Positions 50,420-59,417 of a DNA stretch of 64,000 nt are shown here, in pieces. Where the stretch lies: the NCBI RefSeq assembly GCF_013179805.1, contig NZ_SRRZ01000018.1, positions 1 to 64,000 on the forward strand, given 5' to 3'. The translations under genes were made by a program, and so were the position numbers. Numbering within the stretch: the first letter of the stretch is position 1; every line of letters begins with the position of its first letter. The notes beneath the pieces are model-generated. The model was not told the origin of the DNA, did no database searches, and saw only the letters and a list, made by a program, of their open reading frames with translations. The stretch comes from Microcoleus asticus IPMA8 (GTDB lineage Bacteria; Cyanobacteriota; Cyanobacteriia; Cyanobacteriales; Microcoleaceae).

Positions 50420-51820
50420 TTAAGCTAAGGGTAACAAAATTTCAAATTGGGTGCCGCTGCCTAATTCCGATCGCATTCTGAAGGCACCGCCGTGTTTGCC
50501 CGTCACGATTTGATAGCTAATTGCTAAACTGGTTTCTTTGAGGGCGCGTTTTTCAGTAGAGAATGATTCTATAATTTTTTTGTACTTGCTAGGTGACATT
50601 CCTTGCCCGTTATCTGCTATGCAAATCGAAACCCAGCGAACATGAAGTTTGTCTAAATCGGGCGCAGGTTCGGGACAGCAGACTTGAGTTGTGATTTCAA
50701 TTTGAGGCTGGCGATCGAAGTCTCTGAGTCCTGCACCTTTAAACTCTTTCGCCAATTCTTGACCGACCGCTTCGTTAATTAATGTATTAATAGCATTGGT
50801 CAAGATATTCATAAATACTTGGTTTAGCTGGCCTGCATAGCACGGCACTGGCGGCAGGTAGCCGTAGTTTTTCACTACTTTGATTTCCCTGGTCAAACGA
50901 CTTTTGAGCAGCAAAAGTATGCTGTCTATGTTGGCGTGCAAGTCGGTCGGTTTGGGATAAACATCGTCTATGTGGCAGAAGTTTTGCAAACTGCTTGCCA
51001 GCTTGCTCAAACGTTCGGCTCCAGATTTGATACTGGCAACAGTACGGAGGAAATCGTTTTGCAAAAAGTCATAGTCTATCTCTTCCTTGAGCCGTGCTAT
51101 TTCCGGAGAGGGTTCGGTACAGTGCGCGTCGTAAACTGAGAGCAACTCCATCAAGTTTTTGCTGTAGTCGCTGACGTAGGTTAAATTGCCCCAAATAAAG
51201 CCTACCGGATCTAAAATTTCGTGGGCTACTCCGTTGACTAAACGCCCTAAACTCGCCATTTTTTCGCTTTGAATCATTTGAGTTTGGGCTCTTTCGTAGC
51301 GGACTTGAGTTTCTATGCCGCGAATTTGCCAGTAGGCGATGTTTAGCGCGTGAGGGTCTAAGAGGCGATAAGATTGGGAGTCTATTTGGACGACGATTGG
51401 TTCTGACTGCAATTCGGGCGATCGACGCAGAGCTTGTGGGGCTGCTGCCAAAATGGTTGTACTCTCTGCAAGCAATAATATTTCGAGGCGAGCGTAACTG
51501 TAGAGAACTTTCAGCGGCAGGTGCAAAAATAGCTCGGGGCCTTGGGGTTTGAGCAAATATTCCAGCAGTTGTCTGCGGGATATCATGCCAGCAAACTCTC
51601 CTGCTTCTACCAATACGACACCAGGCACGAGGGGATGCTGTTCAAAAATTTCGGCAACTGCGATCGCCAAGCAGCTCGATTTAACCTGAAAATCATACAG
51701 GGGCAAATCCCAGAGGGTAGACTCTAGGGAAAGGTCTTGATGGCTGCCTTCGGAGAGGGAAGGGCTAAGGAGTTTGGAACTGAATTTATTTGCCACTGGA
51801 ACTTTTAGTTGCCGAAACAC
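50420..51820 (-). CDS. CBS-type histidine kinase with degenerate ATP lid
   Basis: A 466-residue soluble sensor kinase homologous along its whole length to the proteins at 51906 and 62454. N-terminal CBS-like region (GVVLVEAGEFAGMISRRQLL, about 70-90). The H box reads NGVAHEILDPVGFIWG (about 192-207), keeping His but with Asp for the usual Asn. The catalytic domain has NQVFMNILTNAIN (N box) and CIADNGQGM (G1), but the G2 region is KRALKETSLAISYQIV, where the paralogues have KGTGMGLAISHQIV. The GTGxGL ATP-lid glycines are lost, so autokinase activity is doubtful. GTG start. May act as a decoy or dimer partner. Confidence 0.85.
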   Translation of the reverse strand: MFRQLKVPVANKFSSKLLSPSLSEGSHQDLSLESTLWDLPLYDFQVKSSCLAIAVAEIFEQHPLVPGVVLVEAGEFAGMISRRQLLEYLLKPQGPELFLHLPLKVLYSYARLEILLLAESTTILAAAPQALRRSPELQSEPIVVQIDSQSYRLLDPHALNIAYWQIRGIETQVRYERAQTQMIQSEKMASLGRLVNGVAHEILDPVGFIWGNLTYVSDYSKNLMELLSVYDAHCTEPSPEIARLKEEIDYDFLQNDFLRTVASIKSGAERLSKLASSLQNFCHIDDVYPKPTDLHANIDSILLLLKSRLTREIKVVKNYGYLPPVPCYAGQLNQVFMNILTNAINTLINEAVGQELAKEFKGAGLRDFDRQPQIEITTQVCCPEPAPDLDKLHVRWVSICIADNGQGMSPSKYKKIIESFSTEKRALKETSLAISYQIVTGKHGGAFRMRSELGSGTQFEILLPLA

Positions 51821-51905
51821 GCTGAGAAAGTGAAATTAGAACGTACTACTAAGCTAGCCTATAATTTCACCGCAGGAGCGACCCTGGAGACTGTTCCTGA
51901 GTTAA

Positions 51906-53261
51906 TCATATTTTGCCAATTATCGGCAGGAGAATTTCAAATTCGGTGCTCTGGCCCGGCTGCGATCGCATTTTCAGTTGGCCCCCATGCTTTTCTGTAA
52001 CGATTTGATGGGAGATAGCCAGCCCCATACCGGTGCCTTTGCCTGCTGGTTTAGTGGTAAAAAAGGTCTCAAATATCTGCTGGTGATTTTCTGGGGGAAT
52101 GCCGGGGCCGTTATCGGCAATGCAAATTGCGACCCGCTTGCCGTGTTCGGTTTCTATGACTTTAGTGGTAATTTCGATTTGGGGCTGCCAGTTGTCCAGG
52201 CACTCGGTCTGTATTTCTCGATCGGCTGCGTACTCTGTCAGGGCGTCTAGAGCATTAACTAACAAATTCAAAAACACCTGACTCAACTGACCGGAGTAGC
52301 CAGTAACTAGCGGCACTTCACCGTAATTTTTTACCACTTCTATGCTGTTTTTAAAGCGGTTTTTCAGAATTAACAGCGTCATCTCCACGCATTCGTGAAT
52401 GTCTGTCTCCACTGGCTTTGTCTCGTCCATGTGAGAGAAGTGGTGCAGCCCGTTAACTATTTTTAGCAATTGCGAGGCTCCCAGTTCCATCCCTTCTAAG
52501 GTGACTGGCAAATCTTCTTGTAAAAAATCAAATTCAATTTCTTCTTTGAGGGCATCAATTCGGGGACACGGTTCAGAATATTCTTCTTCATAAACCGAAA
52601 TGAGCTGAAGCAAGTGTTCAAAATAGGACAGCAGAAAAGTCAAATTTCCCCAAATACAGTTTAGCGGATTTCTGATTTCGTGAGCTACTTCTGCTACAAT
52701 TCTCCCCAAACTCGCCATTTTTTCTGTTTGGATTAGTTTGGCTTGGGTTTGTTTGTGGAGCAACTTATTTGTTAATTCGTGAATTCTTGATTGAGCGATT
52801 ATTAATTGGTGTACGTCTAACAGTTTGTAGCTCTGAGGTGCTATTTCCACTACTACAGGTTCGTAAATTAATTCTGCCGATCTGTAAAGCGATTCCTGGG
52901 CGGCTTCTACTATTAATTTACTACCTGGAAGTACCAGCGGATCTGGCTTGGAAAACTTGTATAATACTTCTATTGGTCGCTTAAAAAACATTTCTAATCC
53001 GTAGCGGCGGTTAATTTTTTCATAAAATAGACGCCTGGATATTATGCCTACAAAATTACCCTCCTCTGTCAAAATGACGCCGGGAAGCATGGAATTTTTT
53101 TCAAAAGCCTGGGCTACTTCTTTTGCCTGTTGAGTTAATTCAATTTGGCAGTTGTAGAGTGGCAGGTCTAGGAGAGTTGATTCTGAGGATATGTTCCAAG
53201 TACAAATTTCAGGTATATGCAACACTGATAACTCCGAGCTAGTCTCACGCACAGCAAACAT
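51906..53261 (-). CDS. CBS-type sensor histidine kinase
   Basis: A 451-residue soluble two-component kinase. Residues 20-160 contain a CBS-pair-like sensory region with GVILTEEGNFVGIISRRLFYE. The phosphoacceptor is in VAEVAHEIRNPLNCIW (His near 194). The ATP domain is complete: QVFLNLLVNALDAL (N), CIADNGPGIPP (G1), QIFETFFTTKPAGKGTGMGL (F/G2) and SQPGQSTEFEILLP. No transmembrane segment, so the signal is intracellular. No response regulator is adjacent. It shares 45-60 bases of spacing with the degenerate paralogue and lies on the same strand, so both may be co-transcribed. Neighbouring paralogue at 62454 shows a kinase cluster. Confidence 0.88.
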   Translation of the reverse strand: MFAVRETSSELSVLHIPEICTWNISSESTLLDLPLYNCQIELTQQAKEVAQAFEKNSMLPGVILTEEGNFVGIISRRLFYEKINRRYGLEMFFKRPIEVLYKFSKPDPLVLPGSKLIVEAAQESLYRSAELIYEPVVVEIAPQSYKLLDVHQLIIAQSRIHELTNKLLHKQTQAKLIQTEKMASLGRIVAEVAHEIRNPLNCIWGNLTFLLSYFEHLLQLISVYEEEYSEPCPRIDALKEEIEFDFLQEDLPVTLEGMELGASQLLKIVNGLHHFSHMDETKPVETDIHECVEMTLLILKNRFKNSIEVVKNYGEVPLVTGYSGQLSQVFLNLLVNALDALTEYAADREIQTECLDNWQPQIEITTKVIETEHGKRVAICIADNGPGIPPENHQQIFETFFTTKPAGKGTGMGLAISHQIVTEKHGGQLKMRSQPGQSTEFEILLPIIGKI

Positions 53262-53979
53262 AGATGAAACCCCTGTTAAATGTTGTATTGATGGATAACT
53301 TAAGTTGCTATTAATTGGTAACGGGTAATTGGGAGGGGGTAGTTGCTAATTTGTTAAATTAGAACAGCATCCGATGGGAAAACCCGATCGCACTAGCGTT
53401 GTGTGCTAAAGATTTTGTTTCTAAATCAATGTTAAACGATCGAAGCTTTTGTGGAACTTACGGAGTTCTGCTGTAAACTTTTTACCATCATATACCTGCG
53501 ATCGCCTGTTTTCAGAAAATTTTTAATGTTTATCAGGGATTTTTGTTACCTACTATACCATTTTTCCGGTGCTAGTAGGGAATTGGAGAACAGCTTGCGG
53601 GTTATGAGTGAATATACGGCCCTGCTTCGAGGGTTCGATGGCCCGGATTGGCGATCGTGGAAGTGACTTGAGGCCCCAACGGTCAAGATTGGGGCCCAGG
53701 CCAAAATCAGCATATTGTACAGCAGAAGGAAGTTCGGCAACGGATTCGCTTTCTTCGGATGTAACGGATGGAAGGCTTTAGTTATCTAGCAGAGAAGGAA
53801 GAAGCAATCTTCGGCAAGGGTTTGTGCAATTGAGAAAGTTCTAACCGTCTTGGCGGTTGCTATACCACTAAAAAGAATCCAACTTTAGGCAACTTCCAAC
53901 CTTGATGGCAGTCAGTTTTTTGCAATCTGCAATCTGCAATCTGGAATCTGGAATCTGCAATCTCAAATCTCAAATCGTC
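53262..53979. other. Intergenic region with dispersed repeats
   Basis: No supported gene in 700 bases; a 71-codon frame at 53451 has no start signal or family. GAAGTTCGGCAACGGATT at 53729-53746 matches the word within the TPR-GT61 gene, and GCAATCTGCAATCTGGAATC heptamers (53922-53975) end in TCTCAAATCGTC next to the following gene. Confidence 0.6.
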
Positions 53980-54546
53980 TTAGGGTTCCACATCCGGCCA
54001 AAGGCGTTCTAGCTGATACCGCCAAGCCGCGAGAGTATTTTCGCGAGACTCTCGTCCTAGTTCCATTTCACCCATCAATCCCTCTGCGTAGAAACGGTCT
54101 AAAGTCTGAAGGGTAGTTTCGACAGACTGTCCCTGCATCTTCGCAGCTTTGATGATTTGACGGATGCGGCTTTCTATCAAACCGCCGAAAAAGTCGGACA
54201 AACCTCGCTCTTGCAAAGCCAGCAGTCTGGCGACGGCGGCCGAGAAATCTGCGGCGGCGAGTGTGGCACAACTGTGCTGAAATACTCCCCACACAACGTT
54301 TTGATGTATGGCGTAGCGAGTTTCGAGGGTGGTGTCAAAGTTAGCTTCTAGCAGTTTATCAAAAAATGGTTGAGCTTCCTGGGCGTCGGCGATCGGCAGC
54401 AAAATCCGCAGCCAACTCCCCTCTTCTGAAAGGAGGACTAACAAGCGAAATTTGGGAGTTTCTACTTGCCAAGAAGTAGCAGCAGGCGTCTCAACACTGT
54501 CACCAAATAAGTCTTTAAGGGTATTGCTAATTTCTTCGGGAGTCAT
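53980..54546 (-). CDS. Conserved hypothetical protein, chaperone-like fold
   Basis: A 188-residue cytosolic protein with an N-terminal alpha/beta region (MTPEEISNTLKDLFGDS, then SWQVETPKFRLLVLL, LRILLPIADAQEAQPFFDKL, LETRYAIHQNVVWGVFQHS) like small secretion-chaperone or YbjN-type folds, and a helical C-terminus (RYQLERLWPDVEP). Looks like a cyanobacterial family; no function known. ATG at 54546 is chosen because the 30 additional residues that an upstream start would give are encoded by heptamer-repeat DNA (AAATCTAAAATTCG). Confidence 0.65.
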   Translation of the reverse strand: MTPEEISNTLKDLFGDSVETPAATSWQVETPKFRLLVLLSEEGSWLRILLPIADAQEAQPFFDKLLEANFDTTLETRYAIHQNVVWGVFQHSCATLAAADFSAAVARLLALQERGLSDFFGGLIESRIRQIIKAAKMQGQSVETTLQTLDRFYAEGLMGEMELGRESRENTLAAWRYQLERLWPDVEP

Positions 54547-54636
54547 GCGAATTTTAGATTTTTGGTTTGAGGTTTTAGATGTGAAATTGCAGGCTGGTGA
54601 GTTGGTTTCAAAGTTTGTAATATTTACCAGTATCAC

Positions 54637-54801
54637 CTAGTATCAACTCAATTTCAAATCTCAAATCTCAAATCTCAAATCAATTTAGTAAAAGTAGAGT
54701 GCGCCTCGGCGCACATTTCAACGCCCGGTGCGCACGGATCGCCTTACTCTCTTGATATTTACCAATATCGGTCAATCTAAAATCTAAAATCTCAAATCGA
54801 T
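54637..54801. repeat. Heptamer repeats between genes
   Basis: TCTCAAATCTCAAATCTCAA runs at 54655-54680 and 54775-54797 (TCTAAAA/TCTCAAA). They flank a GTGCGCCTCGGCGCAC palindrome at about 54700-54715. Confidence 0.8.
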
Positions 54802-56367
54802 TTAGGGGAGCCAGCGGGGGTGATAGCCGGCAAAGGGCAGTTCTTCTGGCTGTAGTTTTGCGGGAGAACCGTCTGCGGGTATTTCTACTAAGGGTAGCAG
54901 CCAGAGGCGGCTGGTGGCGATCGACTGTCCGCTATCGTTGCGGGGACTATCTGCTGCTGAGGGCTTTGCTGCTGCGACTGATTGGTCGAAAATTAATGCC
55001 AGCCCGTCGGGAGATAAACTGATTTGGGTATCTAATTGGTTGGGCAAAACCAGCAGCGGTTTGATGGTTCCTACCAAACGAGTGCCCTCTTTTTTAAGGT
55101 CGATGGCGGCGATGAAAGGCTGTTCTTTGTAGCTTTCTGTTGTGAGGCGTTGGGTTAAAAAACAGTAGAGACGCTGAAATTGGTTGTCTTTGTCTTTGCG
55201 GGGGTCGAAATAAACGCCGATAATGCTGCCGGGAATTCGCAATATTTCTTGTTCTGCACCTTGGTTGTCTAAGATGAAAAGCGATCGAGTAAAGTCGCTG
55301 TTGTATTTAACATATGCGGCGGCGGAGTTGTCGCGGGCCATGCCCAATACTTGTTCGTATTTTGGCAAAAATTCTACTGGGTCTGCTTCCGGTTTGAGGG
55401 GGACGATCGCTAATCCTTGTTTTTGAGATATTACCATCGATTTGCTGTCGGGGCGAATCAGAAAATCTCCACCTTGTTGATTTTCCAAGGGTCGGGGAGG
55501 CACTTTTTCTTCCAAAATCCAAGGACTGAAATCGCCGGGATTGCGGCGGTTGACGCGCTGGATAACTATGATTTTTCCGTCGGCTGAGAGGTCGAATTTG
55601 AGATTTTGGTAATCTTTGGCATCTAATACTTTGTCCAGTCTACCTGCTGGCTGCGGCTGAGATTCTACTCCTGGAGATTGAGGGTTGAGACCGGTTGTAA
55701 CTGTAAATAGTTCTTGATTTAGGGTGCCGCCACTACGGGCGATCGATCGATCTGTAGCTGAGAATAAAATGCGATCGCTGTCGGGATACGGTTTAAAATC
55801 AGTTACTACTAAATCTTTGGGAGTCAGCGGTATCGGTTTTGAGTCGCTGCTGGTGAGATTGACTAGCATTAATCTGCTTTCTGTTTCGCCTTGGACGCCG
55901 ATGTAAGCAAAAGCTCGATCGCGGCTGCGAAAGGAACTGCTAAACGGTTGAATTGGCGTTCCTTTATTTTGGTTGTTTTCTCCGAAATACTTGTCGGTTG
56001 CTCCGGCGAGTTTTACTGTGTAGGTAACGCCGTAGGGTGCTGGATCTTTGAGGGTGTAAGCCATGCGCCTTCCAGCCCAACTAAATTTACCGGGGAGGGG
56101 GGGTTCTAGCTTTAAGTTTTCCTCGACGCTGGAGTGGTTCATCGGTCGAAAGAAGGTGAGAATAAAGCCAGTATCTTCAGCGCCGATTTGTTTGTTTTCC
56201 CAGGTAAATTCTCGCACTCTGGGTGCTGTGCGATCGCCACTCAGCAGCAGCAGTCCCATTAAGAGGCTCAGCACTAGCATGAGGGCGATCGCCGTGCGGT
56301 CGATCGGCTGTTTGAATGGCAGAATAGCTAAGGGTGAAGGATTAATTTTTTTGTTAAAAATACTCAC
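54802..56367 (-). CDS. Ig-like and beta-propeller membrane-anchored protein
   Basis: A 521-residue protein. A single transmembrane helix near residues 29-45 (LMLVLSLLMGLLLLSGD) anchors it. About 50-150 is an Ig-like (SbsA_Ig-type) domain: RVREFTWENKQIGAEDTGF, FFRPMNHSSVEENLKLEPPL, FSWAGRRMAYTLKDPAPYG. The rest (about 155-521) has WD40/TolB-like propeller blades (DSDRILFSATD, LSADGKIIVIQR, RPDSKSMVISQ, LSPDGLALIFDQ). Such propellers bind proteins or peptidoglycan. Substrate unknown. GTG start with AGGAGAG nearby. It is alone in its transcription unit. Confidence 0.78.
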   Translation of the reverse strand: MSIFNKKINPSPLAILPFKQPIDRTAIALMLVLSLLMGLLLLSGDRTAPRVREFTWENKQIGAEDTGFILTFFRPMNHSSVEENLKLEPPLPGKFSWAGRRMAYTLKDPAPYGVTYTVKLAGATDKYFGENNQNKGTPIQPFSSSFRSRDRAFAYIGVQGETESRLMLVNLTSSDSKPIPLTPKDLVVTDFKPYPDSDRILFSATDRSIARSGGTLNQELFTVTTGLNPQSPGVESQPQPAGRLDKVLDAKDYQNLKFDLSADGKIIVIQRVNRRNPGDFSPWILEEKVPPRPLENQQGGDFLIRPDSKSMVISQKQGLAIVPLKPEADPVEFLPKYEQVLGMARDNSAAAYVKYNSDFTRSLFILDNQGAEQEILRIPGSIIGVYFDPRKDKDNQFQRLYCFLTQRLTTESYKEQPFIAAIDLKKEGTRLVGTIKPLLVLPNQLDTQISLSPDGLALIFDQSVAAAKPSAADSPRNDSGQSIATSRLWLLPLVEIPADGSPAKLQPEELPFAGYHPRWLP

Positions 56368-56850
56368 AAATCTTTCTCTCCTATTTCTGCTGAAAATTAA
56401 CTACCAAATTTTCCCTCTTAAATTTTACAGTCCTAGATGCACTCCCTACCCTCAGAAACCTGTTTTTTTTACCAGCGAAAAGGACTGCAACGAAGTATGT
56501 TGGTAAAAAACTCGGTTTCTGAAAGTTTTGCTGCTTCCAGGACAGGACTGAATTAAACTCACGATCTAAAATCGGTGGAGTCTGCTGCACGTCCAACAGC
56601 CTCCACCGATTTTAAATGTGAAATTTGAGATTTTAGCTTGTAGGGCGTCTCAGAGCTAAAAATTGCTCGATCGAGAGAGGTTTTGGCGATCGTATAGCAC
56701 CCTAATTGTTCCAGTTGCATCCAGGACTGTTTGAGCTTTAAGATTTTTAATCCCATCTCAAATCGCCAATTCTTTAACAGGTTGAGTGGTAACACAGGCG
56801 TTCTACCCCTCCTACTAATAATCATGACGACTACTTAGCTGAGATCCCTT
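56368..56850. other. Intergenic region with inverted repeat
   Basis: About 480 bases without a supported gene. It contains the inverted repeat at 56452-56522, heptamer-like TTTAAATGTGAAATTTGAGA near 56615, and GATCGAGAGAGG near 56670. The promoter for the propeller gene should be just upstream of 56367. Confidence 0.5.
56452..56522. repeat. 71-bp inverted repeat, TCAGAAACC ends
   Basis: TCAGAAACCTGTTTTTTT at 56452 and GGTAAAAAACTCGGTTTC to 56522 form a long imperfect inverted repeat (about 18 of 22 positions pair), enclosing a 30-base loop. It lies upstream of the propeller gene and uses the dispersed GAAACC(C/T)GG word. Confidence 0.7.
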
Positions 56851-57837
56851 TCACGAATCCTTGACAATGGGTATCTTGGAACTATTATTAACTGCTGACA
56901 GTGTATACGGCGATTCAGGTTCGGGATATAGCTTAGAATATTTGCTATCGTAATGCCTGACCTCAAAATAGTTTAAGTTTGACGGGTGAGGCTTATATAT
57001 GGTGAAACATTCCAACAGACAAAAAGTTGCGGCACTCTCTAAAAGCCCGACATTCACTACTTGATTTTTGAAGATGCGACCTGATTTTATCCACTGTTTC
57101 ATCTGGTTTCTTGACAAACAGTAAAATGCTGAATGAGGATTGTTAAACTCCGCAAATTTTACACCTTCTATCTCTACACTAGATAGCTGATTCCACAATA
57201 GCGGCTGCTGTATTGTCAAATCAATATATCTCTTGGTTCCTTGATCCATTTCATAACGGTTTGGGTAAAGAATAGCATTCTCATACCCGCTTTGTCGGTT
57301 AAAATTTTCTAATTTTTCTAGAATGAAAGCATCGTACAAAACAATGTCATCTTCTATGAATAAAAACCAGTCAAATTTTTCTACTCTTTCGACAAATTCT
57401 TCCTGAAGCCTAAACTCTACCAACATGGGGTCGCATTCAGGGCCTTCTTGTATCTGAATGCACTTAATTTGATATTCAGGTAAGTACGCTGTAACGTGCC
57501 TGTTTGGTAGAGTTTGGATCGCAATAGTCAGGTCGCAATGAGCAAAACTTGTCAACAGTCCATCTATTGTGTGCCTGAGTCTCTCAATTTTTTCTGTGGC
57601 TTTTTCTGGATTGTTAGATTCTTCAACGGATGTAATGTGTGCGACAGCCGCAAAGACTTTGGGCCGTGCTTTTTCGGGCTGTTCGTTTTCTTTGAATAAA
57701 TCTATAATGCGATCTCTTTGATAAAAAAACATCAGTTTAGTATACCTCGTGGCAACTCGCGATATTTCTTGTAACAAAGCCAGTTGTAAAAAGATAAAGT
57801 GCATTACTTTTCTTCTGGCATTTTTTTCGCTTGACAT
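56851..57837 (-). CDS. Glycosyltransferase-like protein (EDD motif)
   Basis: A 328-residue protein, soluble by inspection. The central WFLFIEDDIVLYDAFILEKL (about 160-179) has an acidic EDD motif like the metal-binding DXD of GT-A glycosyltransferases, and the following LYPNRYEMDQGTKRYIDLT is family-like. It is not a firm family match. A hydrophobic first segment (MHFIFLQLALLQ) near residue 12 may bind membrane. The flippase gene 20 bases upstream on the same strand has the same MSSEK start, so both form an operon and probably contribute to an exopolysaccharide repeat unit. AAGGAG precedes the start at a good distance. Confidence 0.6.
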   Translation of the reverse strand: MSSEKNARRKVMHFIFLQLALLQEISRVATRYTKLMFFYQRDRIIDLFKENEQPEKARPKVFAAVAHITSVEESNNPEKATEKIERLRHTIDGLLTSFAHCDLTIAIQTLPNRHVTAYLPEYQIKCIQIQEGPECDPMLVEFRLQEEFVERVEKFDWFLFIEDDIVLYDAFILEKLENFNRQSGYENAILYPNRYEMDQGTKRYIDLTIQQPLLWNQLSSVEIEGVKFAEFNNPHSAFYCLSRNQMKQWIKSGRIFKNQVVNVGLLESAATFCLLECFTIYKPHPSNLNYFEVRHYDSKYSKLYPEPESPYTLSAVNNSSKIPIVKDS

Positions 57838-57857
57838 ATAGACAATCTCCTTTTTGT

Positions 57858-59234
57858 TTACTGAAATAGGGTATTGATTGGAATTAAATCCATCGGTGAT
57901 ATTTTATCGATTGGCAGACCCAAACCAAAAGTGACTCTACACCAAAGTAGAGTTGCCAGCACCCCTACAAACAGCCCTGTTAATTGAAGATCCTGCCAAA
58001 AACAAGTTAGTCCTTCCCGCCACAAACCGTAGTTAGTTACTATATAGGTAGGAAGGTCGCCGAGAGCTACAGCAATCACAGCACCTAAATTACCTTTTAA
58101 GTGGTATCCCAGCGGTATACTTATACATAGATTCACAAAAGTCAGCAGATTGCCCATAGCTGGGTACTGAGACTTTCCTACGGCTAACAGACAAGAACCC
58201 ATCATATTGTGGAGGGTGGTGTGCCAGATACCTAAAGCCAAAATTGGCATCATCCAAGATGCAGCCCAATACTCTTTCCTGTACAGTATTAAAATTAACT
58301 GGTCTCCCAAGGTCACAAAAATTGCTAAACCTACGGCTAACGGTATTAGAATTAGCTTGCGGTTCTTGAGTATCTTCGCGCGCAACTCCTGTCGAGGCAA
58401 CTCTGCCAGCATAGAAATCGAGGGAAAAATCACCCTGCCGCTAATGGCGATGATGACTTGGCGCGGCATATCGCCGAGAGTAAAAGCGATGCCGTAAATG
58501 CCCAACATTGTTAAAGTAAATATTTTCCCGAGGATGAGTCTATCGGCTTGAGAACACAAGAAAAACAAAGCCGTAGACACAAATATCCATTTGCCATAAG
58601 AAAATATTTCTTTAGCTGCTTCTTTATCCCAAGCAAAGCGGTTTGACTTGCCGGGAATCAAAAAATGGCTCCATACTAACTCCATTACAGCTCCAGTCAA
58701 GCCGCCGGCGATGATGGCCCAAATGCTGCGATCGAACCAGGCCCAGACAATCATTACTATAGTAGAAACAATCTGTATGCCCAACTCAAAAATTACTACT
58801 TCCTTCACTGCCATTTTGCGTTCTAGGCTGGATGTGGCTGTGGATTTAAACCCTCCTATTAGGGAATTTATACCTATTATTGGAATCAACCACTGGAGAC
58901 GGGGATCTCCATAAAAACTAGCAACAGGCTGGGTAATTATAACCAAACAAATCCAAATGAAAAAGCTGCGAATAACTTGCAGCGTCCAAGCGGTATTGAG
59001 AAATTCAGGATCTTCGCCGCGTTTGTTCTGGATGATGCTTGGGCCTAGACCGATGTCTGAGAATAAGTTAATCCCTGTGATGAAAACGTAGGCTAGACCT
59101 ACTAGACCAAATAATTCAGGCAAAAGCAGACGCGTCAGGATTAAGTTGCTGCCAAATCGGATAATTTGACTGCTTCCATAGCTGGCGATCGTCCAGATAG
59201 CACCTTTGATAGCTAATTTTTTTTCTGATGACAT
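57858..59234 (-). CDS. Polysaccharide flippase, Wzx/MATE-like
   Basis: A 458-residue integral membrane protein with about twelve to fourteen hydrophobic segments. N-terminal IIRFGSNLILTRLLLPELFGL is the typical first-helix motif of polysaccharide-repeat flippases (Wzx/PST), and DIGLGPSIIQNKRGED and QADRLILGKIFTLTMLGIY (about 230-250) are in the expected places. Flippases move lipid-linked sugar repeats across the membrane. It is upstream of and co-oriented with the glycosyltransferase-like gene at 56851, but no other exopolysaccharide genes flank it here. Confidence 0.85.
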   Translation of the reverse strand: MSSEKKLAIKGAIWTIASYGSSQIIRFGSNLILTRLLLPELFGLVGLAYVFITGINLFSDIGLGPSIIQNKRGEDPEFLNTAWTLQVIRSFFIWICLVIITQPVASFYGDPRLQWLIPIIGINSLIGGFKSTATSSLERKMAVKEVVIFELGIQIVSTIVMIVWAWFDRSIWAIIAGGLTGAVMELVWSHFLIPGKSNRFAWDKEAAKEIFSYGKWIFVSTALFFLCSQADRLILGKIFTLTMLGIYGIAFTLGDMPRQVIIAISGRVIFPSISMLAELPRQELRAKILKNRKLILIPLAVGLAIFVTLGDQLILILYRKEYWAASWMMPILALGIWHTTLHNMMGSCLLAVGKSQYPAMGNLLTFVNLCISIPLGYHLKGNLGAVIAVALGDLPTYIVTNYGLWREGLTCFWQDLQLTGLFVGVLATLLWCRVTFGLGLPIDKISPMDLIPINTLFQ

Positions 59235-59417
59235 ATACTCAGAATTTATTTCCTAATTACGAGTGTAGTTGCTGAATTTGTTATTTGCAACTCCTACAGG
59301 ATGCTGCTGCCACTTTTATAGCTGACTGTACAGTATCTTTATTTGTATACGGAGGACGGGTCTTGAGTGTCCATGTCGCAATAAAGATAAAAATTTAATC
59401 TCATACTTACTCCATAC

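Noticed and set aside
53620..53660. GGGTTCGATGGCCCGG resembling a tRNA T-arm
   Set aside because: No acceptor stem, D-arm or anticodon arm can be folded around it.
53451..53666. 71-codon plus-strand frame
   Set aside because: No start signal, no family, in a repeat-bearing intergenic region.
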